Part shown: in pieces, positions 28,753 through 37,974 of the stretch
Layout: each line of letters opens with the position of its first letter
How positions within the stretch are numbered: position 1 is the first letter of the stretch
Source of the DNA: Bacillota bacterium
GTDB taxonomy: Bacteria; Bacillota; Sulfobacillia; Sulfobacillales; Sulfobacillaceae
DNA: 64,000 nucleotides
Assembly: GCA_021797825.1 (NCBI GenBank)
Contig: JAJZZA010000004.1
Coordinates: 1 to 64,000, forward strand
Direction: 5' to 3'
Notes under the pieces: generated by a model
The model's input: the letters and a program-made list of their open reading frames with translations, nothing else
The model's database searches: none
Told to the model about the DNA's origin: nothing
Made by a program: the position numbers and the translations under genes

Positions 28753-29949
28753 CTAATTCCACAAACTAACCCATAATTGTACGACGCGTTGCCACAAAGT
28801 GTCCGGTTCCCGTTTGACGCCCTCGCGCATGGCTGTCTTGGCCACCCCGACCACGACCGAATAGCCTGGGCTTTTAGACAAATCCGACAAGCCTCCCAGT
28901 CCGTACGGCGCACCCAGCCGGACCGGCCATCCCCAACGATTTTCCAAGTGCGAGCCAAGACCTTTCAGCAGCGCGCCGCCGCCGGTCATGACCACCCCGC
29001 CGGCAGGGCCTTTGGCCCACTCCAGCCGGGCCAGGTGCTGTTCTACCAGATGGGTCCACTCATCAATTCGCGCAGTGACAATGTCTTCCAAATCCTTCAC
29101 GGCTATCAGCTTAACAGATTGCCCGCTTACCGCGCGCACTTCCAGCGTTCCATCCCGCGCAACGCCGACGGCGGCGTATTCCAGTTTCAGCCGCTCGGCC
29201 TGGGTCGCCACCACGCCCAATCCCAGGCTGAGATCGGAGGTCACCGACTCCCCGCCCAAAGGAACCACGCCCAGATACTGCAAATGTCCGCCGCGATAGA
29301 CCGTCACCCCGGTGGTACCGCCCCCGACATCAATGTGCACCACGCCCAATTGCTTTTCGTCGTCCGCCAGCACACCGTCCGCCGACGCGCGCGGGGCGGC
29401 CACCACCTGCACCGGGTTGATTCCCGCCATGGACATCACCCGGCGCAGGTTGCGCAGCACCGACGTCAGCCCCGACACCACATAGACCTCCGACTCCAGC
29501 GTTTTGGCGACCATGCCCACCGGATCCACCACACCACGGAAGCCATCCACGGACATGCCGCGATGGATCACCTGCACCATTTCGTGGTCGCCGTCCAACG
29601 AGACCGAGGAGGCCTTAAGCATGGCCAAGCGGACATCGTCCTCGCGGATGGTGCCCGTCTTGATGCTAATGCGGGCTTGTCCGGGAACAATCGACAGATG
29701 TTCGCCGTTGACCGCCACTGCCGCCTGGGTTAAGTCCGTCCCGGCCATGCTGTTCGCCCGGTTGACCGCATCCCGCACCGCCATTGCCACCCGCTCCAAA
29801 TCAAATACCAACCCGCGCCGCATTCCGGCCACCGGCGTGGCGGCAATCCCCAGCACGGCCAGTTCGCCATCCGTTCGCGCTTCGCCCACCAGCGCGGACA
29901 CTTTGGTTGTCCCAACGTCAACCGCCAGCACTAGCTGTCGCTTGGCCAT
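28753..29949 (-). CDS. ftsA: Cell-division protein FtsA
   Basis: Actin-like protein that tethers FtsZ to the membrane. It opens QLVLAVDVGTTKVSALV; the second phosphate loop VVHIDVGGGTTGVTVY and VVMTGGGALLKGL mark the actin fold. The C-terminal end VVQLWVSLWN resembles the amphipathic membrane-targeting helix. 398 residues. 43 bases upstream of ftsZ. Confidence 0.95.
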   Translation of the reverse strand: MAKRQLVLAVDVGTTKVSALVGEARTDGELAVLGIAATPVAGMRRGLVFDLERVAMAVRDAVNRANSMAGTDLTQAAVAVNGEHLSIVPGQARISIKTGTIREDDVRLAMLKASSVSLDGDHEMVQVIHRGMSVDGFRGVVDPVGMVAKTLESEVYVVSGLTSVLRNLRRVMSMAGINPVQVVAAPRASADGVLADDEKQLGVVHIDVGGGTTGVTVYRGGHLQYLGVVPLGGESVTSDLSLGLGVVATQAERLKLEYAAVGVARDGTLEVRAVSGQSVKLIAVKDLEDIVTARIDEWTHLVEQHLARLEWAKGPAGGVVMTGGGALLKGLGSHLENRWGWPVRLGAPYGLGGLSDLSKSPGYSVVVGVAKTAMREGVKREPDTLWQRVVQLWVSLWN

Positions 29950-30016
29950 GCCTCACCCCCAACGAGCATCCTGCGCTCTCTTTCTCCACTTCTCGTTGCA
30001 TTCCCGTTTTCCTGCA

Positions 30017-30385
30017 TTAAAGCGGCGTCTGCCGCAATTTTGCGCGCGATCTTGCCCACCGGTCAATGATTAAATGCCGGATGCTGCCCAAATTTTGAAA
30101 AATTCGGTAGCCGAAGGCGAACAACGCCGCGTAATAGAGTTGCACACCCATTTTGTCGCCTAAATACGTTAGCAAGGCGGCCAGTACCGCGTTGGAGATT
30201 AGCCCCGAAACAAAGGTCAACTGCACAAAGCGCCGTTCCAAGCTGGCGCGAATGCCCCCAAACGTGCTGTCCAGGGCAGCCAGCAGGGCAATCGACAGAT
30301 AATGCGCAAACGAGACGGGAAGCACCTCGGGAAAAGACAATCCGATGACAATGCCCAGTATCAGGCCAATGATGACAATCCACAC
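30017..30385 (-). CDS. sbp: Small basic membrane protein (Sbp family, DUF1290)
   Basis: Three hydrophobic segments, the first at the very N-terminus (WIVIIGLILGIVIGL); conserved ALLAALDSTFGGIRASLE and GYRIFQNLGSIRHLII blocks define the family, which usually lies just before ftsA in Firmicutes. 122 residues, GTG start with GGAGGG upstream. Function unknown. Confidence 0.9.
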   Translation of the reverse strand: MWIVIIGLILGIVIGLSFPEVLPVSFAHYLSIALLAALDSTFGGIRASLERRFVQLTFVSGLISNAVLAALLTYLGDKMGVQLYYAALFAFGYRIFQNLGSIRHLIIDRWARSRAKLRQTPL

Positions 30386-30409
30386 GTCCGGTCCCTCCAG
30401 GCGCCGATC

Positions 30410-31123
30410 CTACTGCCTTATCTTAGCAGGTTTAGCCAAAGACATGGTCACAGGAAGTGCATATGGGGGAATTTGCAAATGCGGTGCGGCCTGATAGCGG
30501 ATGGACACCAGCTGCGACCACCCGGCGACATCCACATCGTGTTGCAAAGCGCTCAACATCGCAGCCACCGGGCCGACCGCGCGGATCACATAAGGCGATC
30601 CGTACGGAACCCCATTGACCCGGATGGTGGGGCCGGCACAAAAGATGGCGGTGGTGGCCACGTAGCGCTGGCCATTGACCGCTACCGCCCGCGCCCCGGC
30701 ACCCGTCAGCAGGCCCACAATATGCAGGACGTACTGGTCATGAACCAACTGGAATTGGGGGGGCTCGCCCGGGTAAGCGGGAGTCACCGCGTCTTGGATA
30801 AAAACCTCGACCCCTGAACCGGCTACGGCCGTAAACCCCGCGGTTTGCGAGGCTTGGGCCAGTTGCGTCCGCAAGGCCGTTAAGGACGGCGCCGCCGGCG
30901 CCGCCAAAACCCGCGCTTCTAAAGATGTCACTTCCGACTTTAAGGCCAAATTCCCATTTAACGCGCGGGTGACCAGATAGCTTAGGGCCTGGCCCTCGCG
31001 GAGGTTAGCGGAGTTTTGCAAATAGGCCACGACCCGGATTTGCTGGGTCACCAAAAATCCCAGAACGAAAGCGATAAGCGCGAGCACGGCCAGATACCGT
31101 TGCGAATGTCTCCGGTCGAGCAC
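30410..31123 (-). CDS. DUF881 family protein (YlxW/YlxX-like)
   Basis: One membrane segment (YLAVLALIAFVLGFLV), a coiled-coil stretch to about residue 90, and an external DUF881 domain with GSGVEVFIQDA and NGQRYVATTAIFCAGPTIRVNG, named by the AGPTIRVNG motif. Members lie between murA or ftsQ and sbp in Gram-positive dcw clusters. The GTG at 31123 is nine bases after AGGAGGG and is preferred over the GTG at 31156. 237 residues. Role unknown. Confidence 0.82.
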   Translation of the reverse strand: MLDRRHSQRYLAVLALIAFVLGFLVTQQIRVVAYLQNSANLREGQALSYLVTRALNGNLALKSEVTSLEARVLAAPAAPSLTALRTQLAQASQTAGFTAVAGSGVEVFIQDAVTPAYPGEPPQFQLVHDQYVLHIVGLLTGAGARAVAVNGQRYVATTAIFCAGPTIRVNGVPYGSPYVIRAVGPVAAMLSALQHDVDVAGWSQLVSIRYQAAPHLQIPPYALPVTMSLAKPAKIRQ

Positions 31124-31167
31124 GGCCCAACACCCTCCTGACGCCTCGTCATGCACCCAGTATACCG

Positions 31168-32424
31168 CTAACGGACACCGATGTCCGCGCCCAGCAGGGA
31201 CAGCCGTTCGGCTAATTGTTGATACCCCCGCTCAATGATTTCCCGACCCTTGATGATCGTTTCCCCCTCGGCCATCAAGGCCGCAATCACCAACGCAGCG
31301 CCTGCCCGCAAGTCCGGAGCCGCGACGACGCTGCCGACCAAGGGCCGGCCGCCGTAGATTAGCGCCACCCGCTGATCCGCGACAATCTGCGCGCCCATCC
31401 GGCGCAATTCCCGGGAATGGCCCAACCGGTTTTCGAAGACTCGCTCCGACACCACATGGACCCCGGGAATCTTCAACAGGAAAGCGAGAAACTGGGGTTG
31501 CATGTCGGTGGCAAACCCGGGATAGGGCGAGGTATGCACGGAAACCGGCGCAGGCCGGTACTGGGCTGGCGCCCAGATCTCGACGCGTTCCGCGTCTTCG
31601 GTGGCCACGCGCACTCCCACGTCGCGAAGCCGTCCCCAAAGTCCCGGCAAATGATCCGGCAAACAATTCTCCAACACCGCATGACCGCCGGTGGCCGCCA
31701 CCCCCAGCGCCAAGGTCGCCGCTTCAATCCGGTCGGGAATAATCGTGTGTTCGCAAGTCCCCAACCACTCCTGTCCGACGATGCGGATGTCCGAGGTGCC
31801 GGCACCGCGCACGACCGCCCCCAGTTTCTCCAAGAACTGCGCGAGATCGACAATTTCCGGTTCCATCGCGGCATTTCTGATGCGGGTTTCACCGGGAATC
31901 CGGCTGGCCGCCATCATAAGGTTTTCCGTGGCGCCGACTGAAGGAAATGCCAGATGAATTTCTCCCGGAGACAAATTCTTCCCCGCGATCACGGTGCGCC
32001 CGCCCCCATCTTGCACGTCAGCCCCCAGCGCGCGAAATCCGTAAAGGTGCAAATCGATGGGCCGATCCCCAATCGCACACCCGCCCGGCTGCACCGCCTC
32101 GGCGCGCCCCAATCGCGCCAGCAGCGGACCCATAACAAAAATGGAGGCCCGCATCTCCTGCATGAGATGGGCGGGAACGACATGCTGATTGATGCCGCGC
32201 GGGTCGATGGTCATGTCCGCGCCAGACCGCTTGACGGTCGCTCCCACCGCTTTCAGCACGTCGGTCATCACGGCGACGTCCCGCAGATCGGGGACATCGT
32301 GCAGAACCACCGGGCCTTGCGCCAGAATACTCGCCGCCATAATCGGCAGCGCGGCGTTTTTGGCCCCATTCACCCGCACGGTGCCCTCAAGCCTTCGCCC
32401 TCCGCGTACCACAAATTCTCCCAT
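31168..32424 (-). CDS. murA: UDP-N-acetylglucosamine 1-carboxyvinyltransferase
   Basis: First committed step of peptidoglycan synthesis: transfers enolpyruvate from PEP. VNGAKNAALP near the N-terminus and the catalytic Cys loop PGGCAIGDRPIDLH near residue 115 are intact, which predicts fosfomycin sensitivity. 418 residues from the ATG at 32424. The gene starts inside the murB 3' end (55-base overlap). Sequence reads as MurA rather than a diverged paralogue. Confidence 0.94.
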   Translation of the reverse strand: MGEFVVRGGRRLEGTVRVNGAKNAALPIMAASILAQGPVVLHDVPDLRDVAVMTDVLKAVGATVKRSGADMTIDPRGINQHVVPAHLMQEMRASIFVMGPLLARLGRAEAVQPGGCAIGDRPIDLHLYGFRALGADVQDGGGRTVIAGKNLSPGEIHLAFPSVGATENLMMAASRIPGETRIRNAAMEPEIVDLAQFLEKLGAVVRGAGTSDIRIVGQEWLGTCEHTIIPDRIEAATLALGVAATGGHAVLENCLPDHLPGLWGRLRDVGVRVATEDAERVEIWAPAQYRPAPVSVHTSPYPGFATDMQPQFLAFLLKIPGVHVVSERVFENRLGHSRELRRMGAQIVADQRVALIYGGRPLVGSVVAAPDLRAGAALVIAALMAEGETIIKGREIIERGYQQLAERLSLLGADIGVR

Positions 32425-33311
32425 GTTGCCGTGGCGCCTCCCTCTCCTGGGCCAATCCAACGAACCTCCGGCCGCAGCACAATGCCGGTCCGGCCATATA
32501 CCTCGCACCGAATCCGCCGCATCAACGTCAGCACGTCGTGGGCCCGGGCCAAACCGTGGTTCACAATAAAGTTCGCATGCACCGGGGACACTTGGGCATC
32601 GCCCGCCCGCCAGCCCTTGGCGCCAATCGCTTCAATCAGCCGTCCGGCATAGTCCGGATACGGGTTTTTAAATACGCTGCCGGCATTGGGTTCGCCGACC
32701 GGTTGCGTCCGCTTGCGATGCGCCATATATTGGGCCATTTTGTCGCCGATTTCCGCCGGATCGCCCGGGGACAGGATCAGATCCGCCTCCAATGCGATCC
32801 ACGGCTGTTTCATAAAGCGGCTTTGCCGGTACTGAAACTCGGCTTCAGTCCCCTTGATCCGGCGCACTCCGCCGACTGGATCCCACACCAACACACTGCT
32901 GACCACATCAACCATGGACGCGCCGTGAGCCCCGGCATTCATCACCAGCGCGCCGCCCAGGGTCCCCGGGATACTGACCGCAAACTCCATGCCGGTCAGT
33001 CCCAACCGTTCCGCCCGCCGCGCAACCCGCGTCAACAGCACGCCAGACCCTGCCCGCACCCTATCCCCTGCCACCTCCAGCTGTCGCAGGCCGCGGGCGG
33101 TCGACACCACCACCGCATCAACCCCCTGATCGGAAACCAGCACGTTGGTGCCCTGCCCGAGGATGAAATAGGGTATGGTTTGGTCCCGCAGCCACTGCAA
33201 CACCGCCACCACCTGTTCGAGATGATCGGGCACCAGCAGCACGGCGGCGGGTCCTCCAATGCGAAATGAGGTGTGCCGCGCCATCGGTTCTCCCACTCGG
33301 GCATCACGCAC
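32370..33311 (-). CDS. murB: UDP-N-acetylenolpyruvoylglucosamine reductase
   Basis: FAD enzyme reducing the enolpyruvyl group to form MurNAc. HTSFRIGGPA, GQGTNVLVSD, SIPGTLGGALVMNAGAHG and the C-terminal GSVFKNP are typical of type II MurB. The start is uncertain. Homology points to VIKALGSLG at about 33338, and GAGGAGGG sits at 33369-33361, but no ATG, GTG or TTG lies in frame there; ACG at 33353 has ideal spacing. The first ordinary codon is GTG at 33311, used here (313 residues). ATG at 33506 would overlap murG heavily. Confidence 0.85.
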   Translation of the reverse strand: MRDARVGEPMARHTSFRIGGPAAVLLVPDHLEQVVAVLQWLRDQTIPYFILGQGTNVLVSDQGVDAVVVSTARGLRQLEVAGDRVRAGSGVLLTRVARRAERLGLTGMEFAVSIPGTLGGALVMNAGAHGASMVDVVSSVLVWDPVGGVRRIKGTEAEFQYRQSRFMKQPWIALEADLILSPGDPAEIGDKMAQYMAHRKRTQPVGEPNAGSVFKNPYPDYAGRLIEAIGAKGWRAGDAQVSPVHANFIVNHGLARAHDVLTLMRRIRCEVYGRTGIVLRPEVRWIGPGEGGATATWENLWYAEGEGLRAPCG

Positions 33312-33393
33312 CCCTAAAGACCCTAACGCTTTAATGACCGGTGCGGTTTCCGTTCGGGATCCCTCCTCACCTGTGGTTGTTCCCGGCCGGACG

Positions 33394-34497
33394 CTAGGTG
33401 CGGACGGTGGCGGCCGCAATAATGGCGTCAAGTATGCGTTCTTCAGCCCTGGGATCGTATAAGCCGCGGGCCGCCTGCGCCATCTCTGCCCGCCGCGCGC
33501 CATCACCCAGCAAAGCCAGCACGTCGTCGGCGCGGGTCGCCGCCAACTGCGATTCCGCCATCACCAGACCCGCTCCGCGCTCCGCGAAGACCCTGGCGTT
33601 TTTAGTCTGATGGTCTTCTGCGACGTTGGGCGACGGCACCAATATCGCGGGCAGTCCAAATGCTGCGCAGTCAGCCAAGGTCATCGCGCCCGCGCGTCCG
33701 AAAAAGACATCGGCCGCCCGATAGATTTTTTGCGCCTCATAAAAGTACTCTACCACCCGCACCCGGGTCGAGTCCCAGGCAGAAGTTCCCAAACTGTTGA
33801 GCACCTGCCGGTAATAGCGCGTTCCCGTCGCCCACACCAGCCCGACAGTCGGGTCACCCGCGATTTTTTGGAGCAAGATGGCGGCAAAGGCGTTGACCGC
33901 CGCCGCCCCTTGGCTGCCGCCGGTAATCATCAACAGCGCGATGCCGGGGTCCAGGCCCAATTCCTCCCGCGCCTGACGCCGGCTTGCGGTGTAATCCAGT
34001 CGAACGGGGTTGCCAGCCACCAGCGTGCGCGTGCCCCGTGGAAAATTCCCCACCGCTTCGGGATAGGGCACCAGCACCGTGCGCGCTCGTCGGCCCAGCA
34101 GGCGGTTGGTCAGTCCGGGCCACACGTTTTGTTCCTGAATGACCAGCGGAACCCCGGTCAACCACGCCGCTAGTCCCACCGGTCCCGAAACAAACCCCCC
34201 CGTCCCCACCACCACGGCGGGCCGCTCGCGTCGCATGATGCGGATGCCCTCCCACACCCCGAGGGCGGTCGTCAACACCCCCGTGATTTTCCCGGTCACC
34301 CCCCGCCCCAACAGACCCCGGGCATGGATGGTCGCCATCGGCAGCCCCGTTCGCGGCACCACGTCGCATTCCAACCCATGATTGGTCCCGACATATAAGA
34401 TCCGGGTTTCGGGATCACGGTCGGCCAGGCCCCGGGCAATGGCCAGCGCGGGATAAATGTGTCCGCCGCTGCCCCCTCCCGCCAACACCACGCGCAT
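33394..34497 (-). CDS. murG: Lipid II synthase (GlcNAc transferase) MurG
   Basis: Adds GlcNAc to lipid I at the inner membrane face. The glycine-rich GGGSGGHIYPALAIA loop, IQEQNVWPGLTNR, GNPVR, ITGGSQGAAAVN and the nucleotide-sugar site SPNVAEDHQTKNA are seen. 367 residues from the ATG at 34497; a GTG at 34524 is possible. Between ftsW and murB. Confidence 0.95.
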   Translation of the reverse strand: MRVVLAGGGSGGHIYPALAIARGLADRDPETRILYVGTNHGLECDVVPRTGLPMATIHARGLLGRGVTGKITGVLTTALGVWEGIRIMRRERPAVVVGTGGFVSGPVGLAAWLTGVPLVIQEQNVWPGLTNRLLGRRARTVLVPYPEAVGNFPRGTRTLVAGNPVRLDYTASRRQAREELGLDPGIALLMITGGSQGAAAVNAFAAILLQKIAGDPTVGLVWATGTRYYRQVLNSLGTSAWDSTRVRVVEYFYEAQKIYRAADVFFGRAGAMTLADCAAFGLPAILVPSPNVAEDHQTKNARVFAERGAGLVMAESQLAATRADDVLALLGDGARRAEMAQAARGLYDPRAEERILDAIIAAATVRT

Positions 34498-34544
34498 CGT
34501 GCCATCATCCCCTCTTGCCCGCACTTACTACCGTATGCTGAGGT

Positions 34545-35687
34545 CTACACGGCGTGCCTGCTAATGTTGAGCAATATCCCCACCCCGGCCAAGCTCATCA
34601 CCATGGAAGAGCCCCCATAGCTGATAAACGGCAAGGTAATGCCGGTAACCGGCAGGGTGGCGGTCACCACACCCATGTTGATGGTGGCTTGAATGACAAT
34701 CACCGTGGTGAAACCGGTAGCCAATAGGCTCGCATACAAATCGGGCGCACGCATGGCAATCCGGTACCCGCGCCAAGCGAGCACCAAGAATAGCACCACC
34801 ACCGTCAGCGTTCCGATCAAGCCAAGCTCTTCGCCCACCACCGCAAAAATGAAATCGGTGTAGGACTCGGGAAGAAACCCCAACGCCTGACGGGAATAGC
34901 CAAGCCCCACCCCGAGGACTCCGCCCGATCCCAGCGCCAACAAGGCTTGGATGGTGTGAAACCCTTCCCCCAAGGGATGCTTCCAGGGGTCGGTATAGGC
35001 GATAATGCGCTGCAGACGATAGGGCGCGGCAATAATCGCCGCCGCCAGCAGCGGCAGGGCGCTGCCGAACAGAAATCCCAAATGGCGCTTCTTCGCCCCA
35101 GCTACGTAAAGCATGACAAAAAATGTTCCGGCAATCACCACTGTAGTGCCCAGATCCGGCTCGGCCAGCACCAGCCCAAAAATCACGCCCGCTAATCCCA
35201 AATGGGGCGCAACTCCCCGCCAAAAATCTCCAAGTTTGTCGACATGCCGGCTTAACAAGTGCGCGATCAATAGAATCATGCCGATTTTCGCCAGTTCCGA
35301 GGGTTGCACCTGCAAGGAGCCCACGCCGAGCCAACGTCTGGCCCCGTTGATGGTTGGCCCTAAACTGGGCACGAAGACCAGCATCAACAACAATACGGAA
35401 ATCACATAGAGCGGCAGTCCGAACTTGCGGTATCGCCAGTAGTCAACCCGCGACGCCACAATCAGCACCACAATACCCAGCGCCACCCAGATCAGCTGAC
35501 GCTCCAAAAAGTAGTAGGGCGTTCCCGTCGTCCGAAAGGCCACGGCGGCACTCGCCGAGAACACGGCGACCGTCCCGATCGCCAATAGGCCCGCCACCGC
35601 CATTAATAATGGATAGTCCAGCCGCCCGCGCTTGGTCTGCACCAACCCGACACCCCTTTCGCGCCCGCCGCCTGTGGTTACAGCCAT
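34545..35687 (-). CDS. ftsW: SEDS-family glycosyltransferase FtsW/SpoVE
   Basis: Peptidoglycan polymerase of the divisome or spore cortex. About ten membrane segments; the large loop has GARRWLGVGSLQVQPSE, and the C-terminus TLPFISYGGSSM is diagnostic of SEDS proteins. The ATG at 35687 overlaps mraY; the longer frame has a glycine run without support. 380 residues. It follows mraY directly, with no murD between. Confidence 0.92.
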   Translation of the reverse strand: MAVTTGGGRERGVGLVQTKRGRLDYPLLMAVAGLLAIGTVAVFSASAAVAFRTTGTPYYFLERQLIWVALGIVVLIVASRVDYWRYRKFGLPLYVISVLLLMLVFVPSLGPTINGARRWLGVGSLQVQPSELAKIGMILLIAHLLSRHVDKLGDFWRGVAPHLGLAGVIFGLVLAEPDLGTTVVIAGTFFVMLYVAGAKKRHLGFLFGSALPLLAAAIIAAPYRLQRIIAYTDPWKHPLGEGFHTIQALLALGSGGVLGVGLGYSRQALGFLPESYTDFIFAVVGEELGLIGTLTVVVLFLVLAWRGYRIAMRAPDLYASLLATGFTTVIVIQATINMGVVTATLPVTGITLPFISYGGSSMVMSLAGVGILLNISRHAV

Positions 35688-36607
35688 GCCAGCACCGCCC
35701 CCGCCAAGGATACCAGCCAAAACACCGCCACCACCCGTTCCTCCGACCATCCTCCCAGTTCAAAGTGATGGTGCAGCGGACTCATGCGAAAGACGCGCCG
35801 GCCCGTAATCCGAAAACTAACCACTTGAATAATGACCGACACCGTTTCCGCCACAAACAAAATTCCTAAAACGGGCAAGACCAGCGTGGTGCCGCTCGCT
35901 ATCGCCAGGCCCGCCAATCCCGCCCCCAGCGCCAAGGACCCGGTGTCGCCCATAAACACGCGGGCCGGATGCAGATTAAACGGCAGAAACCCCACCAGCG
36001 CACCGACTAAACTTATAGCCACCAACGCCAGTCCGGTCATATGCCGGACCAATCCAAAAAAGACAAAGAAAGTGGTGGAGATGGCCGTGGCTCCAGCCGC
36101 CAGACCATCCAGACCGTCAGTAATGTTGACGGCGTTGGCGGACCCGACAATTGCCAATACCGCCAGCGGGCCATACCACACGCCCGACGGCACGCTCCCC
36201 AGGCGAAACGGCAACGCAATCTGACCAAATCGTCCGATGTGACTCATCTCCCAGGCAAACGCGGAGGCCACCAACAGTTGCATCAAGAGTTTTTCGCGGG
36301 CTCTTAGACCTAACGGCCGTTTATTCACCACTTTGGCCAGGTCGTCGGCGAGCCCAATCAACCCGAAGCCGATGACCAGCAGCACCAGCGCCCAAGCCAT
36401 GACATCGCGGACATCCAAGATCGCCACCACCAGCGGCAACGGCAACAAGAACAGGACACCCCCCATGGTAGGAGTCCCTTGTTTTTGGCGATGGCTGGCG
36501 GGACCCGCCTCTCGCACCATCTGCCCGAATTTCAACCGGGCCAGCCACGGAATCAAAATCGGGCCAAAACCCAACGACAGCAAAAATCCCACCACACCGC
36601 CCGCCAT
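35678..36607 (-). CDS. mraY: Phospho-MurNAc-pentapeptide transferase
   Basis: Makes lipid I from UDP-MurNAc-pentapeptide and undecaprenyl phosphate. Multiple membrane spans; GTPTMGGVLFL, the catalytic pair in GLADDLAKV, NAVNITDGLDGLA, RVFMGDTGSLALG and the SPLHHHFE loop are all present. 309 residues from the ATG at 36607, just after the murF stop; an ATG at 36628 is possible. Confidence 0.96.
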   Translation of the reverse strand: MAGGVVGFLLSLGFGPILIPWLARLKFGQMVREAGPASHRQKQGTPTMGGVLFLLPLPLVVAILDVRDVMAWALVLLVIGFGLIGLADDLAKVVNKRPLGLRAREKLLMQLLVASAFAWEMSHIGRFGQIALPFRLGSVPSGVWYGPLAVLAIVGSANAVNITDGLDGLAAGATAISTTFFVFFGLVRHMTGLALVAISLVGALVGFLPFNLHPARVFMGDTGSLALGAGLAGLAIASGTTLVLPVLGILFVAETVSVIIQVVSFRITGRRVFRMSPLHHHFELGGWSEERVVAVFWLVSLAGAVLAWL

Positions 36608-36609
36608 TA

Positions 36610-37974
36610 TCACCCGGGCCCCCCCCATCGCCGGAGATCGGCGCCGATCTGTTCCAGCGCCATCCCGCGCGATGCCTTGATGAGAACCGTGTCACCCGGA
36701 CGCAATTCGGCTTCGAGCAACGCTCTGGCCTCATCGCGAGCGGCGAGCCACACGGCGGCCAGCCGGTTTCTCAGAGCTTCGTCCACCAGCCACCTCGCCC
36801 GCTGGCCGACACCGACCACCCAGTCGGCGCGCCCGGCGCAATAAGCCCCGATTTCCCGGTGCCCGTTCTCCTCGGCCTCGCCGAGTTCCAGCATGTCCCC
36901 CAGTACCGCGACCCGCCGGCCTGAGCGTACAGCCAACACCTCCAACGCCGCCTTGGCCGATGCCGGGCTGGAATTGTACGCGTCCTCCAGTATCGTCACC
37001 AGACCCGCCTGATAGACCCGAATGCGAGAGGCTTCCGTCGGAACGGTTTCTAGACCGCGAAGCATCGTCTCCCCCTCAATTCCGAATACCTGCCCGGTCA
37101 AAACTGCGGCGGCCACATTATCGGCCTGGTGGACGCCCAGCCAAGGCAGTCGGATGCTCAACCTGCCGTCCTGCGTGCGCAATGTTATCAGGGTTGCGTT
37201 CCCATCCAGCCGCGCCTCTTCGATGACGGCGTCAACTCCCGGATGCCGACCGTACCAGCGCACCCGCGGCAAGCCCAAACGCTGCCCGAGTTCTCGCACC
37301 CGCGCGTCATCATGGTTCAAAATCGCCGTGCCGCCCGCAACCAATCCCTCCAAAATCTCCCCTTTGGCGCGTGCGATGGCCTGCATCGATCCCAATCGTT
37401 CCAAATGGCTGGGCCCGATAGTGGTGATCACCGCCACGGCGGGAGGCGCGATCGCGGTCATTTGGCGAATCTCCCCTGGCGCGCTCATACCCATCTCCGC
37501 CACAAAATGGGTCGTGTCGGGGGGCGCGGCGAAAAATGAGAGGGGCAACCCAATCGCCGTATTATAGTTCCCCAACGACCGGGCGGTCACAAATTTCGTG
37601 GCCAGCACCGCGTGGCAAAGCTCTTTGACGCTCGTCTTGCCCACACTGCCGGTTATCCCCACCACGGCTATCCCATTGGCGATGATATACCGGCGCATCA
37701 TCTCCCCAAGACTCGTCAAGGGGTCGTCGGCCACCAACAGCGGTCCTCCCCGATCCAAAAAACCCGCCTGCACCAAAGCGGTTGCACCCGCCCGCCACAC
37801 CTCGCGGACAAAACGGTGGCCGTCGGTGCGGGTTCCCGGCAAAGCGACGAACAAGGTGTCCGGACCCGCTTGCCGGCTGTCGATCACAACCCCCCGCACG
37901 GGGCGCTGTGCTTCGGCCAACCACAATTCTGCGCCGCCCCAGGCGGCCGCTTGGCCGAATGTCAAGGGCATCAT
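36610..37974 (-). CDS. murF: UDP-MurNAc-tripeptide D-alanyl-D-alanine ligase
   Basis: Adds D-Ala-D-Ala to the stem peptide. Mur ligase fold: N-terminal domain with GVVIDSRQA, the ATP loop GITGSVGKTSVKE near residue 107, the central NYNTAIGLPLS block, and the C-terminal DAYNSSPASAKAAL. 454 residues. The ATG overlaps the murE stop as ATGA. Confidence 0.95.
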   Translation of the reverse strand: MMPLTFGQAAAWGGAELWLAEAQRPVRGVVIDSRQAGPDTLFVALPGTRTDGHRFVREVWRAGATALVQAGFLDRGGPLLVADDPLTSLGEMMRRYIIANGIAVVGITGSVGKTSVKELCHAVLATKFVTARSLGNYNTAIGLPLSFFAAPPDTTHFVAEMGMSAPGEIRQMTAIAPPAVAVITTIGPSHLERLGSMQAIARAKGEILEGLVAGGTAILNHDDARVRELGQRLGLPRVRWYGRHPGVDAVIEEARLDGNATLITLRTQDGRLSIRLPWLGVHQADNVAAAVLTGQVFGIEGETMLRGLETVPTEASRIRVYQAGLVTILEDAYNSSPASAKAALEVLAVRSGRRVAVLGDMLELGEAEENGHREIGAYCAGRADWVVGVGQRARWLVDEALRNRLAAVWLAARDEARALLEAELRPGDTVLIKASRGMALEQIGADLRRWGGPG

